Translations under genes and position numbers: made by a program
Origin: Betaproteobacteria bacterium
Lineage (GTDB): Bacteria > Pseudomonadota > Gammaproteobacteria > Burkholderiales > Usitatibacteraceae
Assembly: GCA_016711875.1 (NCBI GenBank)
Contig: JADJSD010000001.1
Span: forward strand, 1,736,001-1,800,000
Length of the DNA: 64,000 nt
Direction of reading: 5' to 3'
The notes under the pieces: model-generated
The model's database searches: none
What the model was told of the DNA's origin: nothing
The model's input: only the letters and a program-made list of their open reading frames with translations
Shown here: positions 26,019-34,726 of the stretch, in pieces
How the letters are laid out: each line of letters begins with the position of its first letter
How positions within the stretch are numbered: the stretch's first letter is position 1

Positions 26019-27203
26019 ATGTCCCGCCCCGCCGAACTTTCGCTTCCCGCCCCGGCGCCCGAGGCCGCGGCCCATTCGCACGCTCTCGCCGAACACATCG
26101 CCGGCGAGATCGCCGAGGCGGGCGGCTGGATCCCCTTCTCGCGTTACATGGAGCTCGTGCTCTACGCGCCGGGCCTGGGCTACTACGCGGCCGGCGCCCG
26201 CAAGATCGGCGGGGAAGGCGATTTCGTGACCTCTCCCGAGATCTCCCCGATGTTCGCGCGATGCCTCGCGATGCAGGCCATCCAGGTCATGGAACGCTCG
26301 GCCGCGGAAGTTCTCGAGCTCGGGCCGGGCACCGGCGTGCTGGCGGCGGACCTGTTCGCCGAACTGAAAGCGCAGGGATCGGCGCCGCGCAAGTACCGCC
26401 TGCTCGAGGTGAGCGCGGACCTGCGCGAGCGCCAGCGCGCGCACATCGCCTCGCGCCACCCGGAGGACCTCGACCGCTTCGAGTGGATCGAGAGCCTTCC
26501 GCCGGTCCTCAACGGGTTCGTGGTGGCCAACGAGGTCCTGGACGTGCTGCCCTGTTCCCTGGTGCGCCGGGCCGCTGGCGGCGACATCCTGGAGCGCGGC
26601 GTCTCGGTGGCCGAGGCGGGGTTCGGTTGGGAGGACACGCCCCTCGCGGACGGGGAGTTGCGGCGGCGCGTGCTGCGCATCCTGCCGCCCGGCGACTACG
26701 AGTACCTCACGGAGGTGAACCTCGCCGCCGAGGCGCTCGTTCGCACGGTCGCCGGATCGCTCGAGCGCGGCCTCGCCCTCTTCATCGACTACGGCTACGC
26801 CCATGCCGAGTACTACCATCCCCAGCGGTCGATGGGGACGCTGCGCTGCCACTACCGCCACCGGTTCCACAACGATCCGTTCTTCCTGCCCGGCCTTCAG
26901 GACATCACGGCGCACGTCGATTTCTCCGCGATGGCGCGGGCGGCGGAATCGGCCGGCGCGGAGGTGATGCCCTACACGACGCAGGCCCACTTCCTCATTT
27001 CCTGCGGCCTCGCCGTGCTCGTCTCCGAGGTCGACCCGGGCATGACGCTCTCGCGCCTGAAGGCCACCAGCGCGGTGCTCCGGCTCATCAACCCCCAGGA
27101 AATGGGCGAGATCTTCAAGGTGCTCGGCATCGCCCGGGGCCTCTCGCCGCCCTTCCTGGGCTTCCAGTCCGCGCGGCCGCTTGCGCTCGAGCCGGCGGAA
27201 TAG
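26019..27203 (+). CDS. SAM-dependent methyltransferase, MidA/NDUFAF7 (DUF185) family
   Basis: This 394-residue protein has the SAM-binding motif EVLELGPGTGVLAADLF and family blocks GWIPFSRYMELVLYAPGLGY, GDFVTSPEISPMFA, VVANEVLDVLP, ALFIDYGYAHAEYYHPQRS and DITAHVDFSAMA. The mitochondrial homologue NDUFAF7 methylates an arginine of complex I subunit NDUFS2; the bacterial substrate is not established. The ATG at 26019 leaves a 114-base divergent promoter region to the SDR gene; upstream open frame has no similarity to the family. Confidence 0.92.
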   Translation: MSRPAELSLPAPAPEAAAHSHALAEHIAGEIAEAGGWIPFSRYMELVLYAPGLGYYAAGARKIGGEGDFVTSPEISPMFARCLAMQAIQVMERSAAEVLELGPGTGVLAADLFAELKAQGSAPRKYRLLEVSADLRERQRAHIASRHPEDLDRFEWIESLPPVLNGFVVANEVLDVLPCSLVRRAAGGDILERGVSVAEAGFGWEDTPLADGELRRRVLRILPPGDYEYLTEVNLAAEALVRTVAGSLERGLALFIDYGYAHAEYYHPQRSMGTLRCHYRHRFHNDPFFLPGLQDITAHVDFSAMARAAESAGAEVMPYTTQAHFLISCGLAVLVSEVDPGMTLSRLKATSAVLRLINPQEMGEIFKVLGIARGLSPPFLGFQSARPLALEPAE

Positions 27204-27224
27204 GTCGCGCCGCGCCGCTTCGGG

Positions 27225-27236
27225 CTAGAATGGCCG
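27225..27236 (+). promoter_or_regulatory. -10 region of the TAXI receptor gene
   Basis: GCTAGAATGGCC with TAGAAT at 27226-27231 lies about 95 bases before the ATG. No convincing -35 is visible. A ribosome site GAGGAGA precedes the ATG at 27325. Confidence 0.5.
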
Positions 27237-27324
27237 GGAGCGCAGGACGGGAAGTCGTTCCCGCCATGACCCGCGCGGGACGGAAGACCACTTCCGCCCG
27301 GCATCGACCCAGAGGAGATGATTC

Positions 27325-28293
27325 ATGAAGAAGTGCATCGCGGCGTTCGTCGCCGCCAGCCTGGCGCTTGCCGTCGGCGTCGCCAGCGCGCAGGACAAGA
27401 AGACCCGCATCGCCATCGGCACCGGCGGCACGAGCGGGGTGTACTACCCGCTGGGCGGCGGCCTCGCGGCCGTCCTGTCCAAGTACGTTCCCGGCGTCGA
27501 CGCGACTGCCGAAGTCACGGCCGGCTCCATCGCCAACCTGCAGCTCATCGGCGGGGGCAAGTCCGAGATCGGCTTCACGATGGCGGATTCGGCCTGGGAC
27601 GCCTACAACGGCCTCGAGAAGTTCAAGGACAAGAAGGTGGGCCTTCGCACGCTCGTCGTCTTCTACCCGAACCGCATGCAGGTGGTCACGGTCGACGGCA
27701 AGGGCATCGAGAAGTTCGCGGACCTGAAGGGCAAGCGCATCTCCACCGGCGCACCCGCCTCCGGCACGGAGGTGATGTCCATGCGCCTGCTGGAGGCCCA
27801 TGGCATCGACCCCAACAAGGACGTGACGCGCGAGCGCCTGTCCGTGGGCGAATCCGTCAGCGCGCTCAAGGACGGCAAGATCGACGCCCTCATGTGGGTG
27901 GGCGGCGTGCCGACGCCGGGCCTCACGGACCTCGCGGCCACCCCGGGCAAGAAGATCAAGCTCATCGACCACGGCGACGGCGCCGAGGGCATGCGCAAGA
28001 AGTACGGCCCGATCTACGTGAAGAACCGGATCCTCGCCAATGCCTATCCCGGCGAGTCGCGCGAGACCACGAACGTGGACGTCTGGAACCTGCTCGTCGT
28101 GCCGGAGAACGCCGACGAAAAGCTGGTCTACGAGATCACCAAGACGATGTTCGAGAAGAAGGAAGAACTCGTGAAGGTCCACAAGGACGCCTCCTTCCTG
28201 TCCCTCGACACGCAGATGACGGGGGCCTCGCCCATCCCGTTCCACCCGGGCGCCCTGCGTTACTTCAAGGAGAAGGGCCTCAAGGTCAATTGA
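27325..28293 (+). CDS. TAXI-family TRAP transporter solute receptor
   Basis: This 322-residue periplasmic binding protein has a signal peptide (MKKCIAAFVAASLALAVGVA, cut at ASA-QD). TAXI hallmarks are IAIGTGGTSGVYYPLGGGLA, TAGSIANLQLIGGGKSEIGF, ISTGAPASGTEVMSMRLLE and MWVGGVPTPGLTDLA. It would deliver a carboxylate or similar solute to a fused 4TM/12TM TRAP permease, but none is encoded beside it, so it is an orphan receptor. It has its own promoter and terminator. Confidence 0.93.
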   Translation: MKKCIAAFVAASLALAVGVASAQDKKTRIAIGTGGTSGVYYPLGGGLAAVLSKYVPGVDATAEVTAGSIANLQLIGGGKSEIGFTMADSAWDAYNGLEKFKDKKVGLRTLVVFYPNRMQVVTVDGKGIEKFADLKGKRISTGAPASGTEVMSMRLLEAHGIDPNKDVTRERLSVGESVSALKDGKIDALMWVGGVPTPGLTDLAATPGKKIKLIDHGDGAEGMRKKYGPIYVKNRILANAYPGESRETTNVDVWNLLVVPENADEKLVYEITKTMFEKKEELVKVHKDASFLSLDTQMTGASPIPFHPGALRYFKEKGLKVN

Positions 28294-28318
28294 CCTTTCC
28301 GTCTTCGCCTTTCCCCCC

Positions 28319-28347
28319 AGGGGCCCGTTCGCGGGCCCTTGTTCTTT
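28319..28347 (+). terminator. terminator of the TAXI receptor gene
   Basis: The stem GGGCCCG (28321-28327) / CGGGCCC (28332-28338) has a TTCG tetraloop and a T-rich tail (TTGTTCTTT). Confidence 0.88.
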
Positions 28348-28419
28348 GGGAGACGCGGGCGGTCGCACGGGGGCGGGAGCGCTAACCCCTTGATTCGCCT
28401 TGCTTCGGGGGATTTATGC

Positions 28420-28495
28420 TGCAGTGCAAAAAATAATGACCGAAACCCCTTGACTTCGCCCGGTTCTGGCCTAAAATTCGCCATTGTGCAGTGCA
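28420..28495 (+). promoter_or_regulatory. phasin promoter with paired TGCAGTGCA operator sites
   Basis: TTGACT (28450-28455) and TAAAAT (28472-28477), 16 bases apart, form a good promoter with a start near 28484. The palindrome TGCAGTGCA occurs twice, at 28420-28428 and 28487-28495: one copy upstream of the -35 and one at the start of transcription. The TGC/GCA-rich palindromes and their placement suggest a PhaR-type repressor that releases the phasin gene when polyhydroxyalkanoate is present. PhaR itself is not in this window. Confidence 0.65.
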
Positions 28496-28549
28496 GCAAA
28501 AAGGCTGCCGCGACCATCGAATCCCGCCAAAAGCCCAACAGGAGCCGCC

Positions 28550-29116
28550 ATGAACCAAACGTTCAAGATCGAGCAGTTCACCGCCGCCAACGAAGCCGCG
28601 ATCAACCAGTTCGCCCACTTCGCCCAGATGTCCCTCGCCAACCTCGAGAAGTTCGCCGCGATCGGCCTGGACGCCGCCCGCGACTCCGTCGAGCAGGCCA
28701 CCGCCCACGCCGCTTCCCTCGCGGGCGCCAAGGACGTGCACGAAGTGATCGCCATCAACTCCGCCGCCCTCGAGCCGGTCATGAAGCGCGCCTACGCCTA
28801 CTCGCGCACCGTGTACGAGACCGCCGCCGAGACCAACGCCGAAGTGAAGAAGGTCATCGAGAAGCAGACCTCGGATCTGAGCAAGTCCGCCACCTCCTCC
28901 ATGGAAGAGGCCTTCAAGTACGCCCCGGCCGGCTCGGAAGCCTACGTCGGCAACGTGAAGTCCGCGATCGCCGCCGCGCAGAACGCCTACGAGAACCTCG
29001 CCTCGATCAACAAGCAGCTGGTCGAGTCCGTCGAGAAGACCGTCGAGCAGAACGTGGCCACGGTGAAGAAGGCCGCCGCCGCGCCGAAGGCCCGCCGCAC
29101 GACGAAGCGCAAGTAG
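28550..29116 (+). CDS. phaP: phasin (polyhydroxyalkanoate granule-associated protein)
   Basis: The protein has 188 residues. The phasin_2 pattern is visible: NQFAHFAQMSLANLEKFAAI, LDAARDSVEQATAHAASLAG, VETAA-like amphipathic helices, and a basic Ala/Lys-rich tail ending RRTTKRK. Phasins coat PHA granules and control their size and number. An ATG at 28550 follows AGGAG. The paired TGCAGTGCA sites upstream fit PHA-responsive control. Confidence 0.92.
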   Translation: MNQTFKIEQFTAANEAAINQFAHFAQMSLANLEKFAAIGLDAARDSVEQATAHAASLAGAKDVHEVIAINSAALEPVMKRAYAYSRTVYETAAETNAEVKKVIEKQTSDLSKSATSSMEEAFKYAPAGSEAYVGNVKSAIAAAQNAYENLASINKQLVESVEKTVEQNVATVKKAAAAPKARRTTKRK

Positions 29117-29121
29117 TCGCG

Positions 29122-29193
29122 AAGGCCCCGCAAGGCGGGGTCCTTCCGAAACCGCCTTGAAGAAGGGCTCCCGGGATTCCCGGGGGCCCTTTT
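29122..29193 (+). terminator. double hairpin terminator after the phasin gene
   Basis: The first hairpin is AAGGCCCCG - CAAGG - CGGGG(T)CCTT (29122-29145). The second, stronger one is AAGGGCTCCCGGG - ATT - CCCGGGGGCCCTT (29163-29191), with a TT-CATTT tail. The second lies just beyond the cca stop and probably terminates both convergent transcripts. Confidence 0.82.
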
Positions 29194-29197
29194 CATT

Positions 29198-30304
29198 TCA
29201 GCTTCCCTCGAGCAGCGCCGAGATCCTTGCGGTGCGCGCCGTGCGGATCGCGGCCGCGACGTTGTCGGCCTGTCCGCGGGCGATGGCGGCGGCGTCGACT
29301 TCCAGGGCCGCCTTCCGGGCGCTTTCGATCCGTTCGCGCGGCACCTGTCGCGAAAGGCGGCGGGCGCGCAGGTCGCTCTCGCAGACTTCCAGGAGGCGTG
29401 CGAGCCGGTCCGGGCGCCGGAACGCATCGGTCCGCTCGAGCAGCGCGAGGAGCGCTTCGGGTCCGAGGCCGGCGGCGCCCTCGGCCGCCGCCCGTTCGCG
29501 CGCCGCCAGCTCCGCCAGGTCGCGGCACTCTCCCGGCGCGTTCACGCGTTCGCAGAGGTGCCGGACGTCCTGCGGGGCGAGCCCGACCGTGAGGGCGGCG
29601 AATCGCACCGGGGTCGCGAAGGCCGTCGCCGCGTCGAGCCGGGCCAGCAGGAGTTCGAGGCCGCCCCCTTCGGCGAGGGCGCCGATCTCCGGCAGGACCC
29701 GGCCCAGGGCGCCGGATTGCGCCAACACCGTCACGAAGCGAGCCGGCTTCGGTTCGCCCAGCCCGCGGGCGAGCTCCTGCCACACGCGTTCCGGCACGAG
29801 GTGATCGGCCTCGCCGTCCTCGACCATGCGTCGCAGCAACGCCATCGTCTCCGGCGCCACGTCGAACCCGAATCGCGCGGAGAAGCGGGCCACGCGCAGG
29901 ATTCGAACGGGATCCTCGGCGAAAGCCTCGCTCACGTGGCGCAGCACGCCGCGCTCGAGGTCCGCCTTGCCGCCGTAGGGATCGACGAGCGTGCCGTCCT
30001 CGGCGCGCGCCATCGCGTTGATCGTGAGGTCGCGCCGGCGGAGGTCCTCCTCCAGCGTCACGTCCGGCGCGGCATGGAACGCGAAGCCCTTGTACCCGGG
30101 TCCCGTCTTGCGTTCGGTCCGGGCGAGCGCGTACTCCTCGTGCGTTTCGGGATGCAGGAAGACCGGGAAGTCCGAGCCGACCGGGCGGAAGCCGAGCTTC
30201 GCCATGGCATCCGGCGTGGCGCCCACCACGACCCAGTCGCGGTCCACGACCGGAAGTCCGAGCAGTTCGTCCCGGACCGAGCCGCCGACGGCGTAGGTCT
30301 TCAT
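29198..30304 (-). CDS. cca: multifunctional CCA-adding tRNA nucleotidyltransferase
   Basis: This 368-residue class II enzyme adds or repairs the 3' CCA of tRNA. It has GGSVRDELLG, the catalytic DRDWVVVG segment (canonically DxD), RRRDLTINAMA, YGGKADLERGVLRHV and the SEAFAEDPVRILRVARFSAR helix. The C-terminus is shorter than E. coli Cca (412 residues) and shows no clear HD phosphohydrolase motif. It ends next to the shared terminator. Confidence 0.93.
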   Translation of the reverse strand: MKTYAVGGSVRDELLGLPVVDRDWVVVGATPDAMAKLGFRPVGSDFPVFLHPETHEEYALARTERKTGPGYKGFAFHAAPDVTLEEDLRRRDLTINAMARAEDGTLVDPYGGKADLERGVLRHVSEAFAEDPVRILRVARFSARFGFDVAPETMALLRRMVEDGEADHLVPERVWQELARGLGEPKPARFVTVLAQSGALGRVLPEIGALAEGGGLELLLARLDAATAFATPVRFAALTVGLAPQDVRHLCERVNAPGECRDLAELAARERAAAEGAAGLGPEALLALLERTDAFRRPDRLARLLEVCESDLRARRLSRQVPRERIESARKAALEVDAAAIARGQADNVAAAIRTARTARISALLEGS

Positions 30305-30337
30305 CGGCGACTCGCGACGCAGTCCACGGCCGCGGCC

Positions 30338-31273
30338 CTAGCGGCTGCGGAAGCGATCGTAGCGATCGCGCGGGCCCTGGTGCCCCATGTACTCGGGCAC
30401 CACCGCCTGCATCGCCGCGGGCGCGAAGCCGAACACCGGCGGGAAACCGCAGCCGCAGACGCTGTCGACTTCCATCGAGCGCAGGTTGTCACGGGTCATC
30501 ACCGGGCCGGGCAGGCGTTCGAGGAACATCGCCTGGAGCTGCGCCACCGGGCCGGGGAGGGCCAGGATCGCGCGCCGCTTTCCGAGCTGGCCCGCGACGA
30601 AGCGGACGATGTCGGCGAGCGTGTAGGCACCGGGTCCGCACAGGTCGAACGACTGCCCCGCGGTGGCCGGCTCGTCCAGCGCGATGTCGACGCAGCGCGC
30701 CACGTCCTCGACCCACACGGGCGCGAAGCGGCACGAGGCGCCCGCGAGCGGCACCACGGGCAGCAGCTTCACGAGCTCAGCGAAGAGGTTGAGGAAGCTG
30801 TCGTCGCGCCCGAAGATCACCGAAGGCCTGAGGATCGTCGCGTCGATGCCGCCGGCGGCGCGGATCGCTTCCTCGCCGCGGCCGCGCGATTGGAGGTAGA
30901 GGCTCGGGCCCGACGCACCCGCATGAAGCGCGCTCACGTGCACGAGCCGGCGCACGCCGCGCTCGGCCATGAGGCGCACGAGCCGGGCCGGCAATTCGAC
31001 GTGGACCTTCTCGAACGGCTGGCGCGCGCTCTGGTGCAGGATGCCCACCAGGTTCACCACCGCATCGACGCCGTCGAGCGCCTGCGCGAGGGTATCGGGA
31101 TCCTGGGGGCTGCCGCGGCGAATCTCGACGGACGGCAGCACCTGCAGAAGCCGGGCCTTGCCGAGATCGCGCGTGAGCACGCGCGGCTCCCGGCCGGATC
31201 GCACGAGGCGGGCGCACACCGAACGTCCGACGAACCCGGTTCCGCCCAGCACGAGGACGCGGCGGGCCCTCAC
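30338..31273 (-). CDS. NAD(P)-binding protein, complex I NDUFA9-like epimerase family
   Basis: The protein has 311 residues from a GTG that overlaps the slt stop by four bases (GTGA). The Rossmann loop is VLGGTGFVGRSVCARLV. Other family blocks are VDAVVNLVGILHQ, LVHVSALHAG and ILRPSVIFGRDDSFLNLFAEL, characteristic of the atypical SDR group containing the NDUFA9 accessory subunit of complex I. No catalytic YxxxK is evident. It is probably a quinone- or NAD-related assembly factor; a defined reaction cannot be given. Confidence 0.87.
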   Translation of the reverse strand: MRARRVLVLGGTGFVGRSVCARLVRSGREPRVLTRDLGKARLLQVLPSVEIRRGSPQDPDTLAQALDGVDAVVNLVGILHQSARQPFEKVHVELPARLVRLMAERGVRRLVHVSALHAGASGPSLYLQSRGRGEEAIRAAGGIDATILRPSVIFGRDDSFLNLFAELVKLLPVVPLAGASCRFAPVWVEDVARCVDIALDEPATAGQSFDLCGPGAYTLADIVRFVAGQLGKRRAILALPGPVAQLQAMFLERLPGPVMTRDNLRSMEVDSVCGCGFPPVFGFAPAAMQAVVPEYMGHQGPRDRYDRFRSR

Positions 31274-33207
31274 GGCAACGCGGCGACCGCGGCCGCATTG
31301 CCGCCGTCTCGCCCGGGGATGGTGCCCATCAGCTGGCGCAGGCTCGCCGCCTGCCCCGTGAGGCGGTGGCGGTAGAACCAGGCGTTCGCCATCACTTTCT
31401 TCACGTAGTCGCGCGTCTCGTTGAAGGGAATCGACTCGGCATAGATCGCGCCTTCGAGGGGTTTCGCGTCCTGCCAGCGGCGGGCGCGGCCGGGCCCGGC
31501 GTTGTAGCCCGCGGTGGCGAGGATCGGATCGCCCAGGTCCGTGAGTACCCGCCGGAAATAGTAGGTGCCCATGGCCACGTTGGTCTGCGGGTCGGTGAGG
31601 AGGGCGGGCCGGTACGGGTCGATCGGGATCTGCTTGGCGACCCAGCGGGCCGTCGCGGGCATGAGCTGCATCAGGCCCGTCGCCCCGACGCGCGACTTGA
31701 TCGAGACGTTGAAGCGGCTTTCCTGCCGGATGAGGGCGTACACCATCGACTCGTCGACGCCGAACTGCTGCGCGGCCGAGATGAGAGCCTCGCGGTGCGG
31801 GATCGGATAGCGGCGCGTGAAGTCGTGACGCACGAGCGTCCGGTCGGCGGTGCCGATGGAACGGTCGATGAGCCCGGCCTCCGCGGCGAGCTGTGAGGCC
31901 GCGAGGAGCCCGCGGTCGTCCATGTTCTTCAGGCCGAAGACCCATTCGCGAAACGCCTCGGCGTTGAGTTCCAGCCGGTAAAGGGCGAACGCGCGCTGGA
32001 TCGAGGGGATGGCCCTGAGCCGCGCGAGATCCTCCTCGGCGGGAGGATTCGCGGTCCAGTCGGGTTTCTCCACGCGACCGATGTCCTCCGCGGCGAGCAG
32101 GCCGTAGAAGTGGCGCTCGCGGGCGAGCGGGCCGAGGATCGCGGCGGAAGCCTCGCGCGAGCCGCCTTCGGCGAGGCCCCTCGCGAGCCAGTACCGCCAG
32201 GCGGGATCTCGCGCCTCCTCGGGGGACATCACGTTGATCGCCCCGCGCACGGCGGCCCAGTCGCCCGCGCGCAGCGCGGATCGCGCCTTCCAGGCGAGTT
32301 GCGCGTCCGTGAGCGGCGCCTCTGCGGCCCGCTCGTACCAGGCGAGGGCGCGGGGATGATGCGACTGGGCGGCGGCGAAGGCGATCTGTCCGTAGCCGTA
32401 GCGCGTGTCGTCCGCGCCGAGCACCGCGGCGTGGGCCTCGAGGTGCGCGGCGGCTTCGTCCGGCTTCGAGCGCGCCAGGCGCCCGACGGCGAAGAGAAGC
32501 AACTCGTGCGTGGCCCGCGTCGGGATCCTGCTCTTCTCGCCCGCCAGGTACTTCGAGGGATCGGCTGCTGCGCGCTCGAGCGATTTCTCGTTGAACTGTT
32601 CCCTGGCCGGCAGCATCGCGTTGGCCCGCCGAGCGTCCTTCTGCAGGTTGGCGGCCAGGAGCTTGCGCACGCGCTCCCATATCTCGGGCGAGCCCACGAG
32701 CCGCCGGGCTGCGGCGGCCTCGAAGGGCGCGGTGCAGGCCGCGGGCGCCTCGCGGCCGGCGAGAAAGAGGGCGCGGGCTTCCTTGTGGGCTTCCGGGTCG
32801 TCCTGCAGGATGCGCGACTGCAGGGCGTGGCAAGCCACCTCGGCATCCTCGGAAAGCAAGGCGGGGTGCTCGGCGCGGAAGAGATCCCATTGACCGGAGT
32901 TGCCCAGGACCTTGAGCCAATCGCGGCGAAGGGTGTCCGCGAGCGGTCCGTCCGCGTGCTTCGCGAGGAAGGCGTGGATGTCCTCGGGGGCGGCGCGCTC
33001 GAGCGTGGCCGCGAGCTGCCAATAGGCCGGATACGAGGCGAGCGGGTGCCCGGCGGTGCGGGTCCGAAGCGACTCGAGTGCCTTGGCGTTGCCCGCGCGA
33101 AAGGCCTCGCGAGCCGCGACGATGTCCGCGTCGACCCCGGCCCCGGCGGCGGTCCCTGCGGCGAGCAGGAGCGAAGACGCGAAAATCTTGAAGGAGGTCA
33201 ACGCCAC
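31270..33207 (-). CDS. slt: soluble lytic murein transglycosylase
   Basis: This 645-residue periplasmic peptidoglycan lyase forms 1,6-anhydromuropeptides. It starts at GTG and has a signal peptide (MALTSFKIFASSLLLAAGTA). Residues ~30-440 form the alpha-helical U-shaped domain. The catalytic domain has the general acid Glu496 in IRQESRF, GATGLMQLMPATA, NVAMGTYYFRRVL and ATAGYNAGPGRARRW. Upstream on the minus strand is a perfect -10 (TATAAT, 33242-33237). Confidence 0.95.
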   Translation of the reverse strand: MALTSFKIFASSLLLAAGTAAGAGVDADIVAAREAFRAGNAKALESLRTRTAGHPLASYPAYWQLAATLERAAPEDIHAFLAKHADGPLADTLRRDWLKVLGNSGQWDLFRAEHPALLSEDAEVACHALQSRILQDDPEAHKEARALFLAGREAPAACTAPFEAAAARRLVGSPEIWERVRKLLAANLQKDARRANAMLPAREQFNEKSLERAAADPSKYLAGEKSRIPTRATHELLLFAVGRLARSKPDEAAAHLEAHAAVLGADDTRYGYGQIAFAAAQSHHPRALAWYERAAEAPLTDAQLAWKARSALRAGDWAAVRGAINVMSPEEARDPAWRYWLARGLAEGGSREASAAILGPLARERHFYGLLAAEDIGRVEKPDWTANPPAEEDLARLRAIPSIQRAFALYRLELNAEAFREWVFGLKNMDDRGLLAASQLAAEAGLIDRSIGTADRTLVRHDFTRRYPIPHREALISAAQQFGVDESMVYALIRQESRFNVSIKSRVGATGLMQLMPATARWVAKQIPIDPYRPALLTDPQTNVAMGTYYFRRVLTDLGDPILATAGYNAGPGRARRWQDAKPLEGAIYAESIPFNETRDYVKKVMANAWFYRHRLTGQAASLRQLMGTIPGRDGGNAAAVAALP

Positions 33208-33236
33208 GGCAGATCCGATCCCCTAGAGTAGCGGCC

Positions 33237-33287
33237 ATTATAGGGCTCGCCGCCCGGGTTTCCGCGCGCCTTCGCGCGGGGCCGGGC
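33237..33287. promoter_or_regulatory. slt promoter and nested hairpin in the slt/terC divergent region
   Basis: The -10 TATAAT for slt lies at 33242-33237 (minus). Next to it is a nested inverted repeat: GCCCGG (33252-33257) / CCGGGC (33282-33287) enclosing CGCGCG / CGCGCG (33263-33268, 33273-33278). A weak -10 TACCAT (33301-33306) could serve terC. I see no manganese riboswitch here. Confidence 0.4.
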
Positions 33288-33351
33288 ATGCGCGATCGGG
33301 TACCATGAAGGCGATCGCGGCGAAGAGTCCGCGAAAAGGGAGGAGTGACGC

Positions 33352-34092
33352 ATGGCCGAAGTAATGACGCCCCAGTTCTGGGCCGCCCTGATGGCGATCA
33401 TCGGCGTGAACATCGTGCTCTCGGGCGACAACGCCGTGGTCATCGCCCTGGCCGCCCGTTCGCTGCCGCCGCACCAGCAGAAGCAGGCGATCCTCTGGGG
33501 CAGCGGCGCGGCCATCGTGATGCGGATCGTGCTCACGATCGTCGCGGTGGAACTGCTGCGGCTGCCCTACCTCAAGATCATCGGCTCGATCCTCCTCCTG
33601 TGGATCGCCGTGCAGCTGCTGCTGCCGGAGGACGAGGAGGGCGGGGACGGGCCGGCCGTCGGCGGCCTGGGCGCGGCCATCCGCACCATCCTCATCGCGG
33701 ACCTGGTGATGAGCCTCGACAACGTGATCGCCGTGGCGGCCGCCGCGAAGGGCAGCATGTTGCTGCTCGTGCTGGGCCTCGCCATCAGCATCCCGCTCGT
33801 CATCTTCGGCAGCACCATGCTCCTCAAGGTCATGGAGCGCTTCCCCGTCATCATCACGCTGGGCGCCGCCCTGCTGGGCTGGGTGTCCGGTGACATGGCC
33901 GTAACCGACCCCGCCATCAAGGACTGGGTCGATGCCAACGCCGCGTGGCTGCACACGGCCGCCCCCGCCGCCGGCGCGGCCGGCGTCGTGGCCGTGGGCA
34001 AGTGGCTGGCGTCGCGCGCCGAGTCGCAGCACAAGGAAGGCCCCGAGGTGGATCTCGCGAAGGCCGGTTCCGGCGAGCCGGGCGCCAAGTAG
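33352..34092 (+). CDS. TerC family integral membrane protein (YjbE type)
   Basis: This 246-residue protein has six to seven membrane helices. TerC motifs are IVLSGDNAVVIALAARSLP and its repeat LIADLVMSLDNVIAVAAAA, with the conserved Asp-Asn pairs thought to bind metal. Relatives export manganese or protect against tellurite and membrane stress. The C-terminal ~25 residues are hydrophilic and charged. It follows GGGAGGAG and is 30 bases upstream of a universal stress protein gene, probably one transcript. Confidence 0.9.
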   Translation: MAEVMTPQFWAALMAIIGVNIVLSGDNAVVIALAARSLPPHQQKQAILWGSGAAIVMRIVLTIVAVELLRLPYLKIIGSILLLWIAVQLLLPEDEEGGDGPAVGGLGAAIRTILIADLVMSLDNVIAVAAAAKGSMLLLVLGLAISIPLVIFGSTMLLKVMERFPVIITLGAALLGWVSGDMAVTDPAIKDWVDANAAWLHTAAPAAGAAGVVAVGKWLASRAESQHKEGPEVDLAKAGSGEPGAK

Positions 34093-34122
34093 CGCCCGAC
34101 GCCACTCAAGGGAGACACGAAG

Positions 34123-34548
34123 ATGTTCCGCATCCTGGTCGCCGTCGACGGCTCCGAATCCTCGGACCGTGCCGTCTCGCACCTGCTGAAGAAGCTCGCC
34201 TGGTACAAGGACAGCCTGGAGGTCCATCTGCTCAACGTGCAGCCCTCCCTGCCCGCGGGCGTGGCGAAATTCGTTCCCGCGACCCAGCTCCAGGACTACC
34301 ACCGGGAACACGCCGAGTCGACGCTCGCCTCGGCGCGCGCGATCCTCGATGCCGCGAAGATCCCCTACGTCACGCACATCGGCGTGGGCGAACCGGCCCA
34401 CGTCATCGCGGGCTACGCGAAGGACAAGTCCATCGACCAGATCGTGATGGGCACGCGGGGCCTGGGCTCCGTGGCGGGCGTGGTGATGGGCTCGGTTACC
34501 ACCAAGGTGCTCGGCCTGGCCGACGTCCCGGTGCTGCTCGTCAAGTAA
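34123..34548 (+). CDS. universal stress protein, UspA family
   Basis: This 141-residue single-domain protein has ILVAVDGSESSDRAV at the N-terminus. The ATP-binding pattern is GTRGLGSVAGVVMGSVTTKV, which keeps the Gly-x2-Gly-x9-Gly-Ser layout, so it probably binds ATP. It sits directly after TerC and just before the paired palindromes that control tctCBA. A GGCGCGA / TCGCGCC hairpin (34559-34573) after the stop may be a weak terminator. Confidence 0.93.
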   Translation: MFRILVAVDGSESSDRAVSHLLKKLAWYKDSLEVHLLNVQPSLPAGVAKFVPATQLQDYHREHAESTLASARAILDAAKIPYVTHIGVGEPAHVIAGYAKDKSIDQIVMGTRGLGSVAGVVMGSVTTKVLGLADVPVLLVK

Positions 34549-34578
34549 CGCGTTTACCGGCGCGAATCGCGCCATTCG

Positions 34579-34649
34579 TTGACCCCGGTCAATTCCGCCG
34601 AACCGATTGACCCGGGTCAATTCCGCAAGGCCTCTCGCGGGCCGATGAT
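34579..34649 (+). promoter_or_regulatory. two Crp/Fnr-like operator palindromes and promoter of tctCBA
   Basis: Two perfect palindromes, TTGACCCCGGTCAA (34579-34592) and TTGACCCGGGTCAA (34607-34620), are 28 bases apart centre to centre. From the second, 23 bases lead to GATGAT (34644-34649), a possible -10, giving a site centred near -42. A GATAAG at 34655-34660 is an alternative -10. Both sites match the half-site expected for an FNR-type regulator. Confidence 0.7.
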
Positions 34650-34726
34650 TTTGCGATAAGGTGAGCGCGAAGGGCGACCACGCCCTCGACATCCGTCCGT
34701 ACCCCCATCGGAACTGAGGAGAAACC

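Noticed and set aside
28450..28463. TTGACTTCGCCCGG before the phasin as another Crp/Fnr-like site
   Set aside because: It lacks the GTCAA half and is better explained as the -35 element of the phasin promoter.
33243..33351. Manganese (yybP-ykoY) riboswitch before the TerC gene
   Set aside because: The expected conserved loops are not present and the likely leader is under 50 bases.
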